64,000 bases of DNA from Catellatospora methionotrophica (GCF_011297335.1 NZ_JAAOTJ010000012.1:62001-126000); one strand, 5' to 3'. Shown: positions 1-8,703, counted from the stretch's first letter. Numbers and translations are program-made. Notes: generated by a model not told the origin, from the letters alone.

Positions 1-1
1 G

Positions 2-67
2 CCGTGCCCGGTGGCCGCCAACGCCCAGCAGATCCAGGACGCCGCGCAGCTCGCCGCCGAGCAGTAG
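2..67 (+). CDS. C-terminal end of an upstream gene (partial)
   Basis: An open frame enters from the window edge and stops at TAG 65-67, giving the 21-residue tail PCPVAANAQQIQDAAQLAAEQ. The alanine- and glutamine-rich helical tail and high third-position GC fit a real C-terminus. It converges on the next gene with a 3-bp gap. Too little remains to name a product. Confidence 0.5.
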   Translation, partial: PCPVAANAQQIQDAAQLAAEQ

Positions 68-70
68 GGC

Positions 71-1120
71 TCAGCCGCGCACGATCAGGTCGTTGGCGTA
101 CGCGGCCACGTCCAGCACCGCCTGTTCGCCGGTGCGCCGGTGCACGTCCAGGGCGGCGTCGATGAACTTGATCCCGTGCGAGTCCTGGTCGTGCAGCCCT
201 CGTGCCATCAGGTCGGCGGCGTCGACGGCGGCCCGGTCCGGCATCGGCTGCGCCGTCGCGGGCGAGTACGCGCTCGTCACCGCGGCCGTGGCGGCCCAGG
301 CGGCCTGCACGCTCGGCTCCCACAGCGCCGTGGGCAGCACCGGCAGCACGCGGGCGATCGCGTTGGGCGCGGTGGCCGCGTGCACCAGCATCACCGGGTT
401 GCCGTGGCCGTGCGTGCCGAAGCGCAGCACGGCCGCCTCGACGATCGCGGCGAGCCGGGCAGGCTCGGCCGTGCCCGCGCCGGGGACCGCCCCGGCCGAC
501 GCTGCCCAGCCGGGCAGGTCCGCGAGCTGCGCCAGCCGGGTGCGGATGCCCGACCACTGGTGCGGCACGCGGGGGACCGCGTCCAATGCCGAGCGCGGGT
601 CGGTCGACCGGTACGGGCCCTTGCCCGCCGGTGCCAGCGGCTGCCAGCGGGCGGCCCAGTAACCGAGGCCCGCGCCGAGCTCGGCGACCCGCGCGGGGGT
701 GGCCGAGCCGTCCTGCTCGGCGTCGAGCAGGGCGCGGACGGCGTGCCCGACCCTGATCACACCATGGGTGGCCCCGGCCGCCACACCTGGTAGCAGCCTC
801 GGCCACCATTCGACCAGCACCTCGCGCCAGGGGCGTTCGGTGAGCTGCCGTGCGAAGAAGGTCAGCCAGTCGCCGGTGCGCACCGGGTCGCCCAGCGGCT
901 CACGCCACTGCCCGGCGGAGATGCGCTGGATGCCGCGCGGGCGTTCGCTGAGCCGGTCGGCGTAGCCGTCGATCCAGGCGTGCACCCGCGCCCCGTGCCC
1001 GTGGCGGACCAGCGCCTCGGCGGCCATCGGGGCGTGATTGGACAGCCAGCCGTCACGCTCCGGGCCGGTCTGCTGCAGTCGCTGGTATACCTCGTCGAGA
1101 ACCCCGTCTGTCATGTTCAC
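71..1120 (-). CDS. Questin oxidase-like protein (DUF4243)
   Basis: A soluble protein of about 349 residues without signal peptide or membrane segment. The N-terminal run SNHAPMAAEALVRHG matches the SNHxPMAxEAL signature of the questin oxidase-like family. Fungal members oxidise anthraquinones in a Baeyer-Villiger-like step; bacterial members are mostly uncharacterised, so the substrate here is unknown. A second conserved His stretch is GATHGVIRVGHAVRAL at about residues 115-130. The start is either GTG 1120 or ATG 1114; neither has a strong Shine-Dalgarno sequence. It stands alone on the minus strand, with a 16-bp inverted repeat just upstream as a possible operator. Family assignment is fairly safe, function is not. 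Confidence 0.75.
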   Translation of the reverse strand: MNMTDGVLDEVYQRLQQTGPERDGWLSNHAPMAAEALVRHGHGARVHAWIDGYADRLSERPRGIQRISAGQWREPLGDPVRTGDWLTFFARQLTERPWREVLVEWWPRLLPGVAAGATHGVIRVGHAVRALLDAEQDGSATPARVAELGAGLGYWAARWQPLAPAGKGPYRSTDPRSALDAVPRVPHQWSGIRTRLAQLADLPGWAASAGAVPGAGTAEPARLAAIVEAAVLRFGTHGHGNPVMLVHAATAPNAIARVLPVLPTALWEPSVQAAWAATAAVTSAYSPATAQPMPDRAAVDAADLMARGLHDQDSHGIKFIDAALDVHRRTGEQAVLDVAAYANDLIVRG

Positions 1121-1139
1121 GAGCTTGCAACCTCAACAA

Positions 1140-1155
1140 CGCTTGAAGTCAAGCG
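1140..1155. promoter_or_regulatory. Inverted repeat between divergent genes
   Basis: Perfect 7-bp arms CGCTTGA and TCAAGCG flank a 2-bp centre. The minus-strand reading contains TTGACT, usable as a -35 for the questin-oxidase-like gene. The layout suits a repressor or MerR-type site, but no regulator gene lies next to it. Confidence 0.4.
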
Positions 1156-1223
1156 AGGCATGATCTGCGGATACAGTAGTGGCGGTCGATGCCGCCGACC
1201 CTCACTGCTGATCGGAGCCGAGG

Positions 1224-1799
1224 ATGAGCGCTCAGCGTAACAAGGCGCTGCCTGCCGCGATCGTGCTGTTCGTGCTGGCCGCGGTCGGTGTGGCGGCGGA
1301 CCTGGCGGGTCTGGTCAGCTTCTCGACGGGGCTGAACTTTCCCGACTTCTTCGATCGGCCGCAGGTCGCCGGATCGGCCGCGCCGACTGCCGTGACCAGC
1401 CCCGCACCTGTCGGCCGACCGGCGCGTACGACCGCTGCGGCCAAGCCCGCCACGCCGGGTGCGAAGACCGTGCGGCTGTCGGTCGCCGTCGATCCGGGCA
1501 GCTGGGAGAGTGTGCTGTCGTTCAAGGTGACCGTCCGCAACGCCACCCCGGGCGGGCAGGTGGCGGTCGAGGTCATCCTGCCGGGCAAGCGGGACGGCTC
1601 GGGGGCCTGCCCGAAGCTGACGGCCGGGCCCTGCGCGGTCGCGTACGCCGACAACTACGTGGCCGACGCGGCCGGGGTCTGCGAGATCTACTTCCCGTGG
1701 GAGGGCGGCGGCCACGAGAAGGGCTGGTACGACGTGGTCGCCTACGACGACCGGACAGGCCGTGTCGAACGGGTACGGCGCGCGTTCGAGGTCTACTGA
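1224..1799 (+). CDS. Membrane-anchored protein, paralogue of the convergent neighbour
   Basis: 191 residues: a short basic N-terminus, one transmembrane helix at about 11-31, a Pro/Ala/Thr-rich linker at about 45-85, and an extracytoplasmic C-terminal domain of about 100 residues that looks all-beta and has three cysteines. No known family is recognised. It aligns end to end with the product of 1793-2488: both carry helix, GL-[VT]-x-F-x-TG motif, Pro-rich linker, C-x(8-10)-C block, Trp-Phe or Phe-Pro-Trp block, and a closing D-R-[VT]-G-[RK]-V. The domain may be an Ig-like fold exposed outside the cell. Its last 7 bp overlap the convergent paralogue. GCCGAGG upstream is a plausible ribosome site. 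Confidence 0.65.
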   Translation: MSAQRNKALPAAIVLFVLAAVGVAADLAGLVSFSTGLNFPDFFDRPQVAGSAAPTAVTSPAPVGRPARTTAAAKPATPGAKTVRLSVAVDPGSWESVLSFKVTVRNATPGGQVAVEVILPGKRDGSGACPKLTAGPCAVAYADNYVADAAGVCEIYFPWEGGGHEKGWYDVVAYDDRTGRVERVRRAFEVY

Positions 1800-2488
1800 G
1801 GCGGCAGGTCCCACTCCTCGACCGGGGGAGTGTCGGCGTCGTTGTAGATGGTGAACGTGGTGTGCGCGACCTTGCCGGTGACACGGTCCTTCGCGTACAC
1901 GAGGTAGGTTCCGACGACGTCGGTCGCCGCCGACCGGTAGGCCACCGCCGGGAACCACTCGGTGTCCAGCGTCGCGACACCGAGGTTGTTCGCGGTCGTG
2001 CCGCTGCTGACGTAGACGCTGCACCGGTCGGAGTCCCTGATGCGGGAGCAGACGCCACCGCTGAACGGCACGTCGTCGGGGTAGAACAGGTCGATGTCGA
2101 TGAACTCGCCGCGTGAGGCTCCCTGGACGGTGACCGTCACGTCGTGCTTGACGCCCCGATTGGCGAAGCGCACCGGGTTCACCGACACCGACAGGGCGGC
2201 GTTCGGCGGGCCCTTGGGCGAGATCCGCGGGCGGTCGCGCGACGGCGTCGCCGCGGGCCGCACGGGTGTGCTGCCCGGCGGCGGGGACGGCGCGACCGAC
2301 GGCTGCGCGGGCGGCGCCGACGCGCTCGGCGACGACCCGAACAGCTGCGGACCCTGCTTGCCGGTGAAGAAGGCGGTCAGACCCGCCGAGTCGGCGAGGA
2401 AGCCCACCAGCAGCAGGACGGCGGTGCCGGCGATGGTCCAGGCGACCTTGTTCGAACTCCCGTCACCGGGCGGTGCTGCGTCTGCCAC
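1793..2488 (-). CDS. Membrane-anchored protein, paralogue of the convergent neighbour
   Basis: 231 residues starting at GTG 2488, after GGGAGGGG. One transmembrane helix lies at about 14-35, then a Ser/Pro/Ala-rich linker to about residue 90, then an extracytoplasmic beta-rich domain with two cysteines. The domain resembles the protein encoded convergently at 1224-1799, including the ending DRVTGKVAHTTFTIY (the paralogue has DRTGRVERVRRAFEVY). Function is unknown; a surface-exposed binding or wall-associated role is inferred only from topology. The pair probably arose by inverted duplication and then diverged, since their linkers share little. Confidence 0.65.
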   Translation of the reverse strand: MADAAPPGDGSSNKVAWTIAGTAVLLLVGFLADSAGLTAFFTGKQGPQLFGSSPSASAPPAQPSVAPSPPPGSTPVRPAATPSRDRPRISPKGPPNAALSVSVNPVRFANRGVKHDVTVTVQGASRGEFIDIDLFYPDDVPFSGGVCSRIRDSDRCSVYVSSGTTANNLGVATLDTEWFPAVAYRSAATDVVGTYLVYAKDRVTGKVAHTTFTIYNDADTPPVEEWDLPPQ

Positions 2489-2551
2489 GGGCCACCCCTC
2501 CCGATCGACAGCCGCGCCGGTGTATGCGCCGACGATGGTACCGGCGGCAGG

Positions 2552-4546
2552 CTACCTCCGGCGGACGGCGAAGCGCTCCACGGTGACCGTGCCGCCGTCG
2601 ACGCGCACCCCGAAGCCGTAGCGGTACTGCGCCCGCACGGCCGGGTCGTCCAGGCGGGCGTGGCGGCCGACGTCGGCGGTGAGCAGGTACTGGTAGACGC
2701 CGTTGTTGCCCATCGCGTACGCGGTGAGCTCGTCGCGGTGCACGATGCAGGCCAGCCGGGCGTTCGGTCCCGGATAGTCGATCTTCCCGTCGAGCTGGGT
2801 GACCCGGTTGGCGGTCAGCACGCCGCCGATCCGCACGTCCCACCCGGCGCGCTTGGTCTTGTGGTTGTACCAGACCAGCAGATAGTTGGCGGCGTCCTTG
2901 ACCAGCCCGGCGAACAGGGTGTCCTGGCCGGGCGCGGCACTGTTGGCCCAGGAGCGCTGGCTCGCGATGATCGCGACGTCGGTGTGCGTGGCGGCCACGC
3001 TCGACCGCATCAGCGCGAACGCCGGTGCGCCCCCGGCCGCGACGGTCAGCACGCCACCGCCCGCCTGGACCGTCCCGGCCCGGCTCTCGGGGGCGGGCGC
3101 GAGCACGGTGAACCCGCTCAGGCCGGTGTCGAACTCCTGCTCGGTCACCACCACGGGCACGTTGGCGGGGGTCGGCGCCGGCGGGAAGAAGTCGACGTCG
3201 CGCAGGTGCGCGTCGAGGGCGGCCTGCAGTTCCTGAACCTTGGCGGGCTGGGTGGCGGCCAGGTTCGCCGTCTCGCCGGGGTCGGCGGCCAGGTCGTACA
3301 GCTCGGTGCGGTTGTCGTGCAGGTAGCGCAGCAGTTTGTGGTTGCCGCGGCGCACCGAGGCGGTCGGCGCCCCGGGGTTGTGCCAGTGCGGGTACACCCA
3401 GTACAGGGTGTCGCGCTGCGGTGCCGTGCCGCCTGTGAGCAGCCCGGCGAAGCTGACCCCGTCGAACCGTGCGCCCGCTGGGGCGGCGACGCCGGTCGCG
3501 CCGAGCAGCGTCGGCATGAAGTCCACCGTGCTGAACGGGGCGTCGACGACGCGCCCGCTCGGACCTGCGGGGTGGTAGGCGATCATCGGGACGCGCACGC
3601 CGCCCTCGTACAACGTGGCCTTGGCTCCGCGCAGCGGGGTGCTGGTCGCCACGCCGCCGTCGCCGCCGTTGTCGGACAGCAGCAGGATCAGCGTGTTGTC
3701 CGCGATGCCGAGCTGGTCGAGCTTCGCCCGGATCGCGCCGACGCCGTCGTCGATGACCTCCAGCATCGCGGCCAGCGTCGCGTTGCGGCCGGGCTGGCCC
3801 GCGCCGGGCTTGGCCGCGTACTTGTCGACCAGCGCCTGCGGGGCGGCCAGGGTGGTGTGCGTGGCGTAGTGCGCCAGGTGCAGGTAGAACGGGGTGCCCT
3901 GCTGGTGGGCGGCGGTGATGAAGTCGACCGCCTCCAGGTTGAGCCGGTCGGTCAGGTACTCGTTCGGCTTGCGCTGCGGCAGGTCGGGCAGCATGAAGTA
4001 CGGGTGGAAGTAGTCGCCGCCGGCGATGTACTTCTGCTCCGAGGCGATGACGTCGGTGAACCCGTGCGACCAGGGGTTGCCGGGGCGGTCGCGGACCGGG
4101 CCGGTGTAGGTCTCCGACAGGTGCCACTTGCCGATGAGGCAGGTCCGGTAGCCGGCGTCGCGCAGTGTCGCGGGCAGCGTCCGGAAGGTGGTCGGCAGGA
4201 AGTCGTCGCCGGAGGGGCCGAGGAACTCGGTGATGCCGACGCGGGCCGGATACTGCCCGGTCATGATGCTCGCGCGGGTCGGTGAGCAGACCGGCGCGGC
4301 CGCGTATCCGTTGGTGAACCGGGTGCCGTCGGCGGCCAGCCGGTCCATGTGCGGCGTCTCGTTGAACGTGTTGCCGTAGCAGCCCAGTTCACGACGGGCC
4401 AGGTCGTCGATGAGCACGACGATGACGTTGAGCGGTGCGGCGGCCCCGGCCGGGTTCGCCCCCGCCGCCCAGCCCGCGGCCGCGCCAAGCCCGGCAGCCC
4501 CGAGCCCGCGCAGGACGGTGCGGCGTTCGATCCTGGTGTCGGACAT
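2552..4546 (-). CDS. Tat-exported type I sulfatase with C-terminal LamG-like domain
   Basis: 664 residues. A twin-arginine signal (ERRTVLRGL, then an Ala/Gly-rich h-region ending near residue 37) sends the folded enzyme across the membrane. The alkaline-phosphatase-fold domain carries the calcium ligands VLIDD (47-48), the formylglycine motif CSPTR at 87-91 whose Cys is oxidised by the FGE enzyme, GKWH at 139-142, His230 and SDNGG near 291-295. It should hydrolyse sulfate esters. A Pro-rich link near residue 450 leads to about 200 residues resembling the concanavalin-like DUF1080/LamG fold, probably for glycan binding. The exact substrate cannot be read. It may supply desulfated glycan to the nearby carbohydrate region, though it is not in the same operon. 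Confidence 0.88.
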   Translation of the reverse strand: MSDTRIERRTVLRGLGAAGLGAAAGWAAGANPAGAAAPLNVIVVLIDDLARRELGCYGNTFNETPHMDRLAADGTRFTNGYAAAPVCSPTRASIMTGQYPARVGITEFLGPSGDDFLPTTFRTLPATLRDAGYRTCLIGKWHLSETYTGPVRDRPGNPWSHGFTDVIASEQKYIAGGDYFHPYFMLPDLPQRKPNEYLTDRLNLEAVDFITAAHQQGTPFYLHLAHYATHTTLAAPQALVDKYAAKPGAGQPGRNATLAAMLEVIDDGVGAIRAKLDQLGIADNTLILLLSDNGGDGGVATSTPLRGAKATLYEGGVRVPMIAYHPAGPSGRVVDAPFSTVDFMPTLLGATGVAAPAGARFDGVSFAGLLTGGTAPQRDTLYWVYPHWHNPGAPTASVRRGNHKLLRYLHDNRTELYDLAADPGETANLAATQPAKVQELQAALDAHLRDVDFFPPAPTPANVPVVVTEQEFDTGLSGFTVLAPAPESRAGTVQAGGGVLTVAAGGAPAFALMRSSVAATHTDVAIIASQRSWANSAAPGQDTLFAGLVKDAANYLLVWYNHKTKRAGWDVRIGGVLTANRVTQLDGKIDYPGPNARLACIVHRDELTAYAMGNNGVYQYLLTADVGRHARLDDPAVRAQYRYGFGVRVDGGTVTVERFAVRRR

Positions 4547-4589
4547 GGCGTGGCCCCCGTTCCCCGCGGCCGTGGTGCCGCGAGGCGAC

Positions 4590-4616
4590 GCTATAGCCGG
4601 CCGATTCCTCCGTCAA
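4590..4616 (-). promoter_or_regulatory. Candidate sigma-70-type promoter of the sulfatase gene
   Basis: On the minus strand TTGACG (4611-4616) and TATAGC (4590-4595) lie 15 bp apart, shorter than ideal, about 45 bp before the sulfatase start. An AT-rich stretch lies further upstream. Confidence 0.35.
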
Positions 4617-4695
4617 TGAGCGAAAAATCGAAATATGTTGCTGACTTGTGAACGCGGGGCGCTCAGCTGGGCGGGGCCGGTCGAGCGCCCGCCTG

Positions 4696-5172
4696 CTACC
4701 GGCCGGGGTGGCGACGCAGACCAGGGTGTACGCCGCGCGGGTTGCCGGTCCGCTCGGCCAGCCGCTGCAGCAGTCCCAGCAGCTGCCGCCGCTCCGCGCT
4801 GTCCAGTCCGGTCAGCAGATCCTCCTCCTCGGCATCGGCCCTGGCCTGCGCGTCGGGCAGCAGGGTGCGGGCGGCGTCGGTCAGGAAGATCGCATGGGCG
4901 CGCCGGTCGGCGGGATGCCGCCGCCGCTCGGCCAGGCCGCGCTGCTCCAGGTCGTCGAGCAGGCCGACCATCACCTTGCGGTGGATGCCCAGTGCCTCGG
5001 CGAGCTGCTGCTGCGTGCGGCCCTCGCCCTGGGACAGGTGCATGAGCAGGCCGAAGTGGCTCGGATGGATGCCGAGGTCGGCCAGGCGCTCGGTGAACCG
5101 CGCCGCGGTGTGGAAGCCCAGCTGCGACAGCAGGAAATTGGTCCGCTCACCCAGCGGTCGATTCTCTGGCAC
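4696..5172 (-). CDS. MarR-family transcriptional regulator
   Basis: 158 residues from GTG 5172. The reading frame stays open to 5214, but the longer form would run through the divergent operator region and lacks a good ribosome site, so the shorter form is preferred. A winged helix-turn-helix is clear: GRTQQQLAEALGIHRKVMVGLLDDLEQRGL, with wing residues RRRHPADRRAHAIFLT, flanked by dimer helices. Such proteins repress divergent genes until a small, often aromatic or oxidising, ligand releases them. The likely target is the NmrA-like gene starting at 5248, whose promoter shares the 75-bp intergenic space. Confidence 0.85.
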   Translation of the reverse strand: MPENRPLGERTNFLLSQLGFHTAARFTERLADLGIHPSHFGLLMHLSQGEGRTQQQLAEALGIHRKVMVGLLDDLEQRGLAERRRHPADRRAHAIFLTDAARTLLPDAQARADAEEEDLLTGLDSAERRQLLGLLQRLAERTGNPRGVHPGLRRHPGR

Positions 5173-5178
5173 CCCGAT

Positions 5179-5208
5179 ATTGTACGGCCGAGAAATTGTC
5201 GTGTACGG
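5179..5208. promoter_or_regulatory. Divergent operator: two TGTACGG boxes 21 bp apart
   Basis: TGTACGG occurs at 5181-5187 and 5202-5208, exactly two helical turns apart, in the space between the MarR gene and the NmrA-like gene. TTGTAC (5180-5185) and TACGGT (5204-5209) could also form a weak -35/-10 pair for the rightward gene, so a bound repressor would block it. Assignment to the neighbouring MarR protein is inference. Confidence 0.45.
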
Positions 5209-5247
5209 TAACAATCACCAACGTGCCGTATTTGGAGAGGACAACCG

Positions 5248-5886
5248 ATGAAACTCACGGTCTTCGGAGCCACCGGGGGCATCGGCGGGCACATCGTGCG
5301 CCAGGCGCTGGACGCCGGGCACCAGGTGACGGCCGTGGTCCGCCGCTCGGCGAGCTTCGAGCCGCGGCATCCCGCGCTTGAAGTCGCGACGGTCACGGGC
5401 CTGAGCGACCCCGACGCGCTGCTGCCCGCGGTGACGGGCAGCGACGCGGTGCTGTCGGGCGTCGGCCCGCGCGGCCGCAAGGCGGGCACCATCGCCTCCG
5501 ACGCGACGCGCGGCATCCTCGCCGCGATGGCCGCGAGCGGGACCCGGCGCTTCGTGGCGGTCAGCGCCGCCCCGGTCGGCCCGCCCGCCGAGGGCGACGA
5601 CCTGTTCAACCGCCGCATCCTGCTGCCGATCATCAGCGCGGTCCTCGCCGAGGTGTACCGCGATCTGACGGTGATGGAGGGGCTGATCCGCGACAGCCGT
5701 GCCGAGTGGACCGTGTTCCGGCCGCCCAAGCTCGTGAACAAGCCGCTGACCGGCCACTACCGGACCGTCCTCGGCGGGAACGTGCCCCGGGGGCACACGA
5801 TCTCGCGGGCCGACGTCGCGCACGCCATGCTGGCCGCGCTCGGCGACCCGGCCACGATCGGCCGGGCCGTCGGCATCGCCTACTGA
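5248..5886 (+). CDS. NAD(P)-binding NmrA/SDR-like protein
   Basis: 212 residues with a Rossmann fold starting at the first strand: LTVFGATGGIGGHIV contains the GxTGxxG dinucleotide motif of atypical short-chain dehydrogenases. Length and layout match NAD(P)H-binding (NmrA-like, BVR-B-like) proteins, which act as flavin or quinone reductases or redox sensors. The conserved Ser/Tyr/Lys catalytic triad of classical SDRs is not evident. Divergent from a MarR regulator, the usual setting for inducible reductases, so it probably responds to an electrophile or oxidant. GGAGAGGA precedes the ATG. Confidence 0.8.
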   Translation: MKLTVFGATGGIGGHIVRQALDAGHQVTAVVRRSASFEPRHPALEVATVTGLSDPDALLPAVTGSDAVLSGVGPRGRKAGTIASDATRGILAAMAASGTRRFVAVSAAPVGPPAEGDDLFNRRILLPIISAVLAEVYRDLTVMEGLIRDSRAEWTVFRPPKLVNKPLTGHYRTVLGGNVPRGHTISRADVAHAMLAALGDPATIGRAVGIAY

Positions 5887-5887
5887 G

Positions 5888-6613
5888 TCACGGCCGCCGC
5901 CGGGCCACCCGGGCACCGGCGGCACGCAGCACGAGCAGGAGCCCGGCGCAGACGGCGTACGCCGCCCACGCCAGCGCCAGCGCGGCCGCCCGGGAGGACG
6001 TCTGCGCGACCGCGAACGTCGCCACGAACGCGATCATGCCCAGGCAGCTGTACGCGAAGTGCCGGCAGAACTGCGGCAGGTCGGCCCGCGACTCGACGGC
6101 GACCAGCACCCCGGCGTACGGGAACGTGACGACGAGCCCGTGCAGCACGCCGCCCAGCGCGATCGTCAGCACGGAACCGCCGAACGCGATGGCCAGCTTG
6201 ACCGCGGCCGGGCGCAGGTCCGGCCGCGCGGGCGCGTCGTCGCCGGGGCGGCGGGCCAGCACCGCGTTGACGGCGATCCACCCGAGCACCACCGCCACCA
6301 GCGTCGGCGCCAGCGGCCACGGCGCGACGGCGGCGATCGACGCGCCGAGCGCGACGTAGGTCGCCACGCCCACCGCGTCGGCGACCAGGATCGGCCAGCC
6401 GAACCGGTGGTGGGCGACGGCGACCACCACGAAGAACAGGTTCAGCGCCACCACGCCCAGCAGCTGCGCGCCGTCCACGACGGTCGGTGTCGCCAGCAGC
6501 ACCAGCGTCATCGGGATCGGCAGGCTGTAGACGACGGCGCGTAGCCGGACCGACCTGATCAGGCTGATCGTCCACACGATGAGGGTGACTACCAGGCACG
6601 AGACGAGGGTCAT
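5888..6613 (-). CDS. Polytopic membrane protein, unknown function
   Basis: 241 residues, almost entirely hydrophobic, with about seven or eight predicted membrane segments starting at residue 3, and an Arg-rich cytoplasmic tail (ARVARRRP). No transporter signature is recognised. The start ATG overlaps the stop of the 6610-7431 gene by 4 bp (ATGA), so translation is coupled and the two products probably work together. Its 3' end is 1 bp from the convergent NmrA-like gene. Confidence 0.7.
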   Translation of the reverse strand: MTLVSCLVVTLIVWTISLIRSVRLRAVVYSLPIPMTLVLLATPTVVDGAQLLGVVALNLFFVVVAVAHHRFGWPILVADAVGVATYVALGASIAAVAPWPLAPTLVAVVLGWIAVNAVLARRPGDDAPARPDLRPAAVKLAIAFGGSVLTIALGGVLHGLVVTFPYAGVLVAVESRADLPQFCRHFAYSCLGMIAFVATFAVAQTSSRAAALALAWAAYAVCAGLLLVLRAAGARVARRRP

Positions 6614-7431
6614 CGCCGCAGCTGGCCCGACGCGTGGACGAGCCTGTCGAACGCCGCGCGCATCCGCGACACGTCGGTCGGGTTCACGGTGTAGATGTTG
6701 GCCACGACCGTGCCCGCGGCGTTCAGGCGTGCCTCCCAGGCGTGCCTGCCGTCCCAGACCGTGAAGTTCATCTGCAGCGCCTCGGGGACCTCGGCGCGGG
6801 CGAGGACGACGACGTGCACGCCCGCCGCGCGCTGCGCCTCGATCAGCTGCTCCAGCCGGTGGGACATCCCGGCGTGCGTGAAGATCCGGGTGATCCGCAC
6901 GCCCTGGGCGATGGCGTCCAGGTTGGCCTGCCAGTATTCGCGCCCGTCCGAGGCCTCCCACCAATCCAGGCGGTTGTTGCCGGGCAGGATGTTGGTGACC
7001 GCCTCGATGGTGAGCTGCGCCTGCAGCGTCGGCTGGATGAGGTAGGTGTAGTCGGAGCCCTCGCGCTCGAACCGGCCCCGGGTGAGGTCGGCCAGGTTCT
7101 CCGCGAGCTGCTCGAACCGCAGCCGTGCCTCGGCGCTGACGTGCGAACCGGGATACAGCTGATCGATCTTGCGGGCGCTGGCGGCGAGCGGGTGGATCGC
7201 GTCGCCGAACCACGGGGTGGCCTCGACCGTCTCCCGGAGCTGGAAGCGGCGCTCCGCGCGCACGATCGAGTCCAGGACGAACGCGAGGGTGATGCCGCCC
7301 AGCGCCGCCAGCAGCGATTCGACTCCGCTGGCGGCGCCGGTGACGTCCAGGGCGAGGGAGAGCCCGAGGGAGAGCAGGGTGCCGATCAGCGCCACCGGGT
7401 CGCGGCGGAGCAGGATGCCGGCGAGGGTCAT
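6610..7431 (-). CDS. N-terminally membrane-anchored protein of unknown family
   Basis: 273 residues. Two hydrophobic segments at about 15-55 are followed by a soluble alpha/beta domain with the blocks AVTNILPGNNRLDWWEASDG, ITRIFTHAGMSHRLEQLIEA and GVHVVVLARAEVP. The domain resembles sensor or phospholipase-D-like alpha/beta folds in outline, but the HKD motif is absent and I cannot name the family. It starts 15 bp after the ProA stop with CTGGAG before the ATG, and overlaps the next membrane gene by ATGA, so it looks like part of the same transcript as the D-glutamate-cyclase/ProA pair. Confidence 0.65.
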   Translation of the reverse strand: MTLAGILLRRDPVALIGTLLSLGLSLALDVTGAASGVESLLAALGGITLAFVLDSIVRAERRFQLRETVEATPWFGDAIHPLAASARKIDQLYPGSHVSAEARLRFEQLAENLADLTRGRFEREGSDYTYLIQPTLQAQLTIEAVTNILPGNNRLDWWEASDGREYWQANLDAIAQGVRITRIFTHAGMSHRLEQLIEAQRAAGVHVVVLARAEVPEALQMNFTVWDGRHAWEARLNAAGTVVANIYTVNPTDVSRMRAAFDRLVHASGQLRR

Positions 7432-7446
7432 GAGAACTCCAGGGGG

Positions 7447-8703
7447 TTAGAGTCTGCCTTCTTCTGCGACGACGTACTGGCGCAGCACCAGGTCACGGAA
7501 CGTCACCGGCCCGCGGGGGCCGGGGACCTTGTCGATGTTGATGCCGGTCTCGGGGATGCCGAGCAGCTTGAACCCGTCGAGCAGCCGGGTGGTCGCGTTC
7601 CAGAACGCGCCCGTGCCGCTGTACGCGGTGAGGAACGCGGCGGCGGCCGCGCCGTCCTCGGTGACGATGCCCGCCGCCAGCCCCGAGGTCTGCTCGTTGG
7701 CGAGGTCGGCCGCGTGCAGGGGTCCGTCGGCGGGGGCGATGGTGACGGTGGCCTCGGCGGCCGAGTCCAGCGCCCACTCGTAGCCGAGGGCGTGCTCGTG
7801 CGGCGGCAGCGACGCGCGGATCGCGGGCGTGCGCGCGGCCAGCCGCTCCACGAGGCGCGGCACGAGGTCGTCCCAGAGTTCACGGTGGACGAGCAGCAGG
7901 TTGAGCCGGTTGCACACGCCCAGGCGATCCAGCCCGGCGTCGACGAGCGCGGTCGCCTTCGCCGGGTCGGCGGCACGGTCCAGGTAGAGGACCGCGCCGC
8001 CGTCGGCGTGGGCGAGGGTGCGTACGCCGTTGCGGGCGGCCAGTTCGGCCAGGCTGCGGGTGCTGTCGCCGCTGCCGCGCAGGATCACCAGCGGGATCAG
8101 CGCGCCCTGGGTGACCAGCGCCGTGGCGGCCTCGCGGCCGGGCACGCGGATGAGCTGGACGGCTTCGGCGGGGAGCCCGGCCTCGGCGAGCGCGGGTGCG
8201 ATGACGTGGTCGTGCAGGGCGATGGCCGAGGCGAGCGCGGCGGTGCCGGTACGCAGGACACCGGCGTTGCGTGACTTGATCAGCTGCGAGGCGATGTCGA
8301 CGACGACGTTGGGCCGCGCCTCGAAGTTCGCGCCGATCACGCCCACCGGCCGGTGGCGCAGCTCGACGACGAGCCCGCCGTCGAGGGTGCGCACCACCTC
8401 CCGGTGGGCGGGGGCGTCGATGGCGGCCAGCTGGTTCAACTGGTCCGCCATGGCGGCGAGGCGTCCACTGTCGAGCCGCAGCCGGTCGATCACTCCGGGG
8501 CCGTCGCCCCGCGCCTGGGCCGCCGCGACGTCGTCGGCGTTGGCGGCGAGCAGCGGCGCGGCGGCTTCGGCCAGGCGCGTGGCCATGGCGCGCAGGGCGC
8601 GGTCGGTCATCTCGGCGGAACTGCCGGCCAGCTGCGGCGCGGCCCGGTGGGCGGCCCGTGCGGCGGTCTCGACGGCCTGCTCGGCGGTGGTGACGGTGCT
8701 CAT
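7447..8703 (-). CDS. proA: Glutamate-5-semialdehyde dehydrogenase homologue (ProA-like)
   Basis: 418 residues, the usual ProA length. The aldehyde-dehydrogenase fold shows [17 protein letters not shown] near 128-144, matching the ProA EARPN signature, and the catalytic Cys264 in [12 protein letters not shown]. The canonical KSGNAVILRGG nucleotide block is changed to [11 protein letters not shown], so this is a diverged copy. ProA reduces gamma-glutamyl phosphate to glutamate semialdehyde, using NADPH, in proline synthesis. Here there is no proB; it overlaps by ATGA a D-glutamate-cyclase-like gene, suggesting a catabolic or specialised role in glutamate/5-oxoproline metabolism rather than housekeeping proline synthesis. 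Confidence 0.85.
   Translation of the reverse strand: MSTVTTAEQAVETAARAAHRAAPQLAGSSAEMTDRALRAMATRLAEAAAPLLAANADDVAAAQARGDGPGVIDRLRLDSGRLAAMADQLNQLAAIDAPAHREVVRTLDGGLVVELRHRPVGVIGANFEARPNVVVDIASQLIKSRNAGVLRTGTAALASAIALHDHVIAPALAEAGLPAEAVQLIRVPGREAATALVTQGALIPLVILRGSGDSTRSLAELAARNGVRTLAHADGGAVLYLDRAADPAKATALVDAGLDRLGVCNRLNLLLVHRELWDDLVPRLVERLAARTPAIRASLPPHEHALGYEWALDSAAEATVTIAPADGPLHAADLANEQTSGLAAGIVTEDGAAAAAFLTAYSGTGAFWNATTRLLDGFKLLGIPETGINIDKVPGPRGPVTFRDLVLRQYVVAEEGRL

Noticed and set aside
4696-5214. Longer N-terminus for the MarR protein from TTG 5214
   Set aside because: It would translate through the divergent operator, lacks a ribosome site, and adds residues not expected in the family.
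5888-7213. Single 441-residue reading of the two small membrane genes
   Set aside because: The first 200 residues are an out-of-frame shadow; motif and hydrophobicity evidence shows two genes with a 4-bp ATGA overlap.
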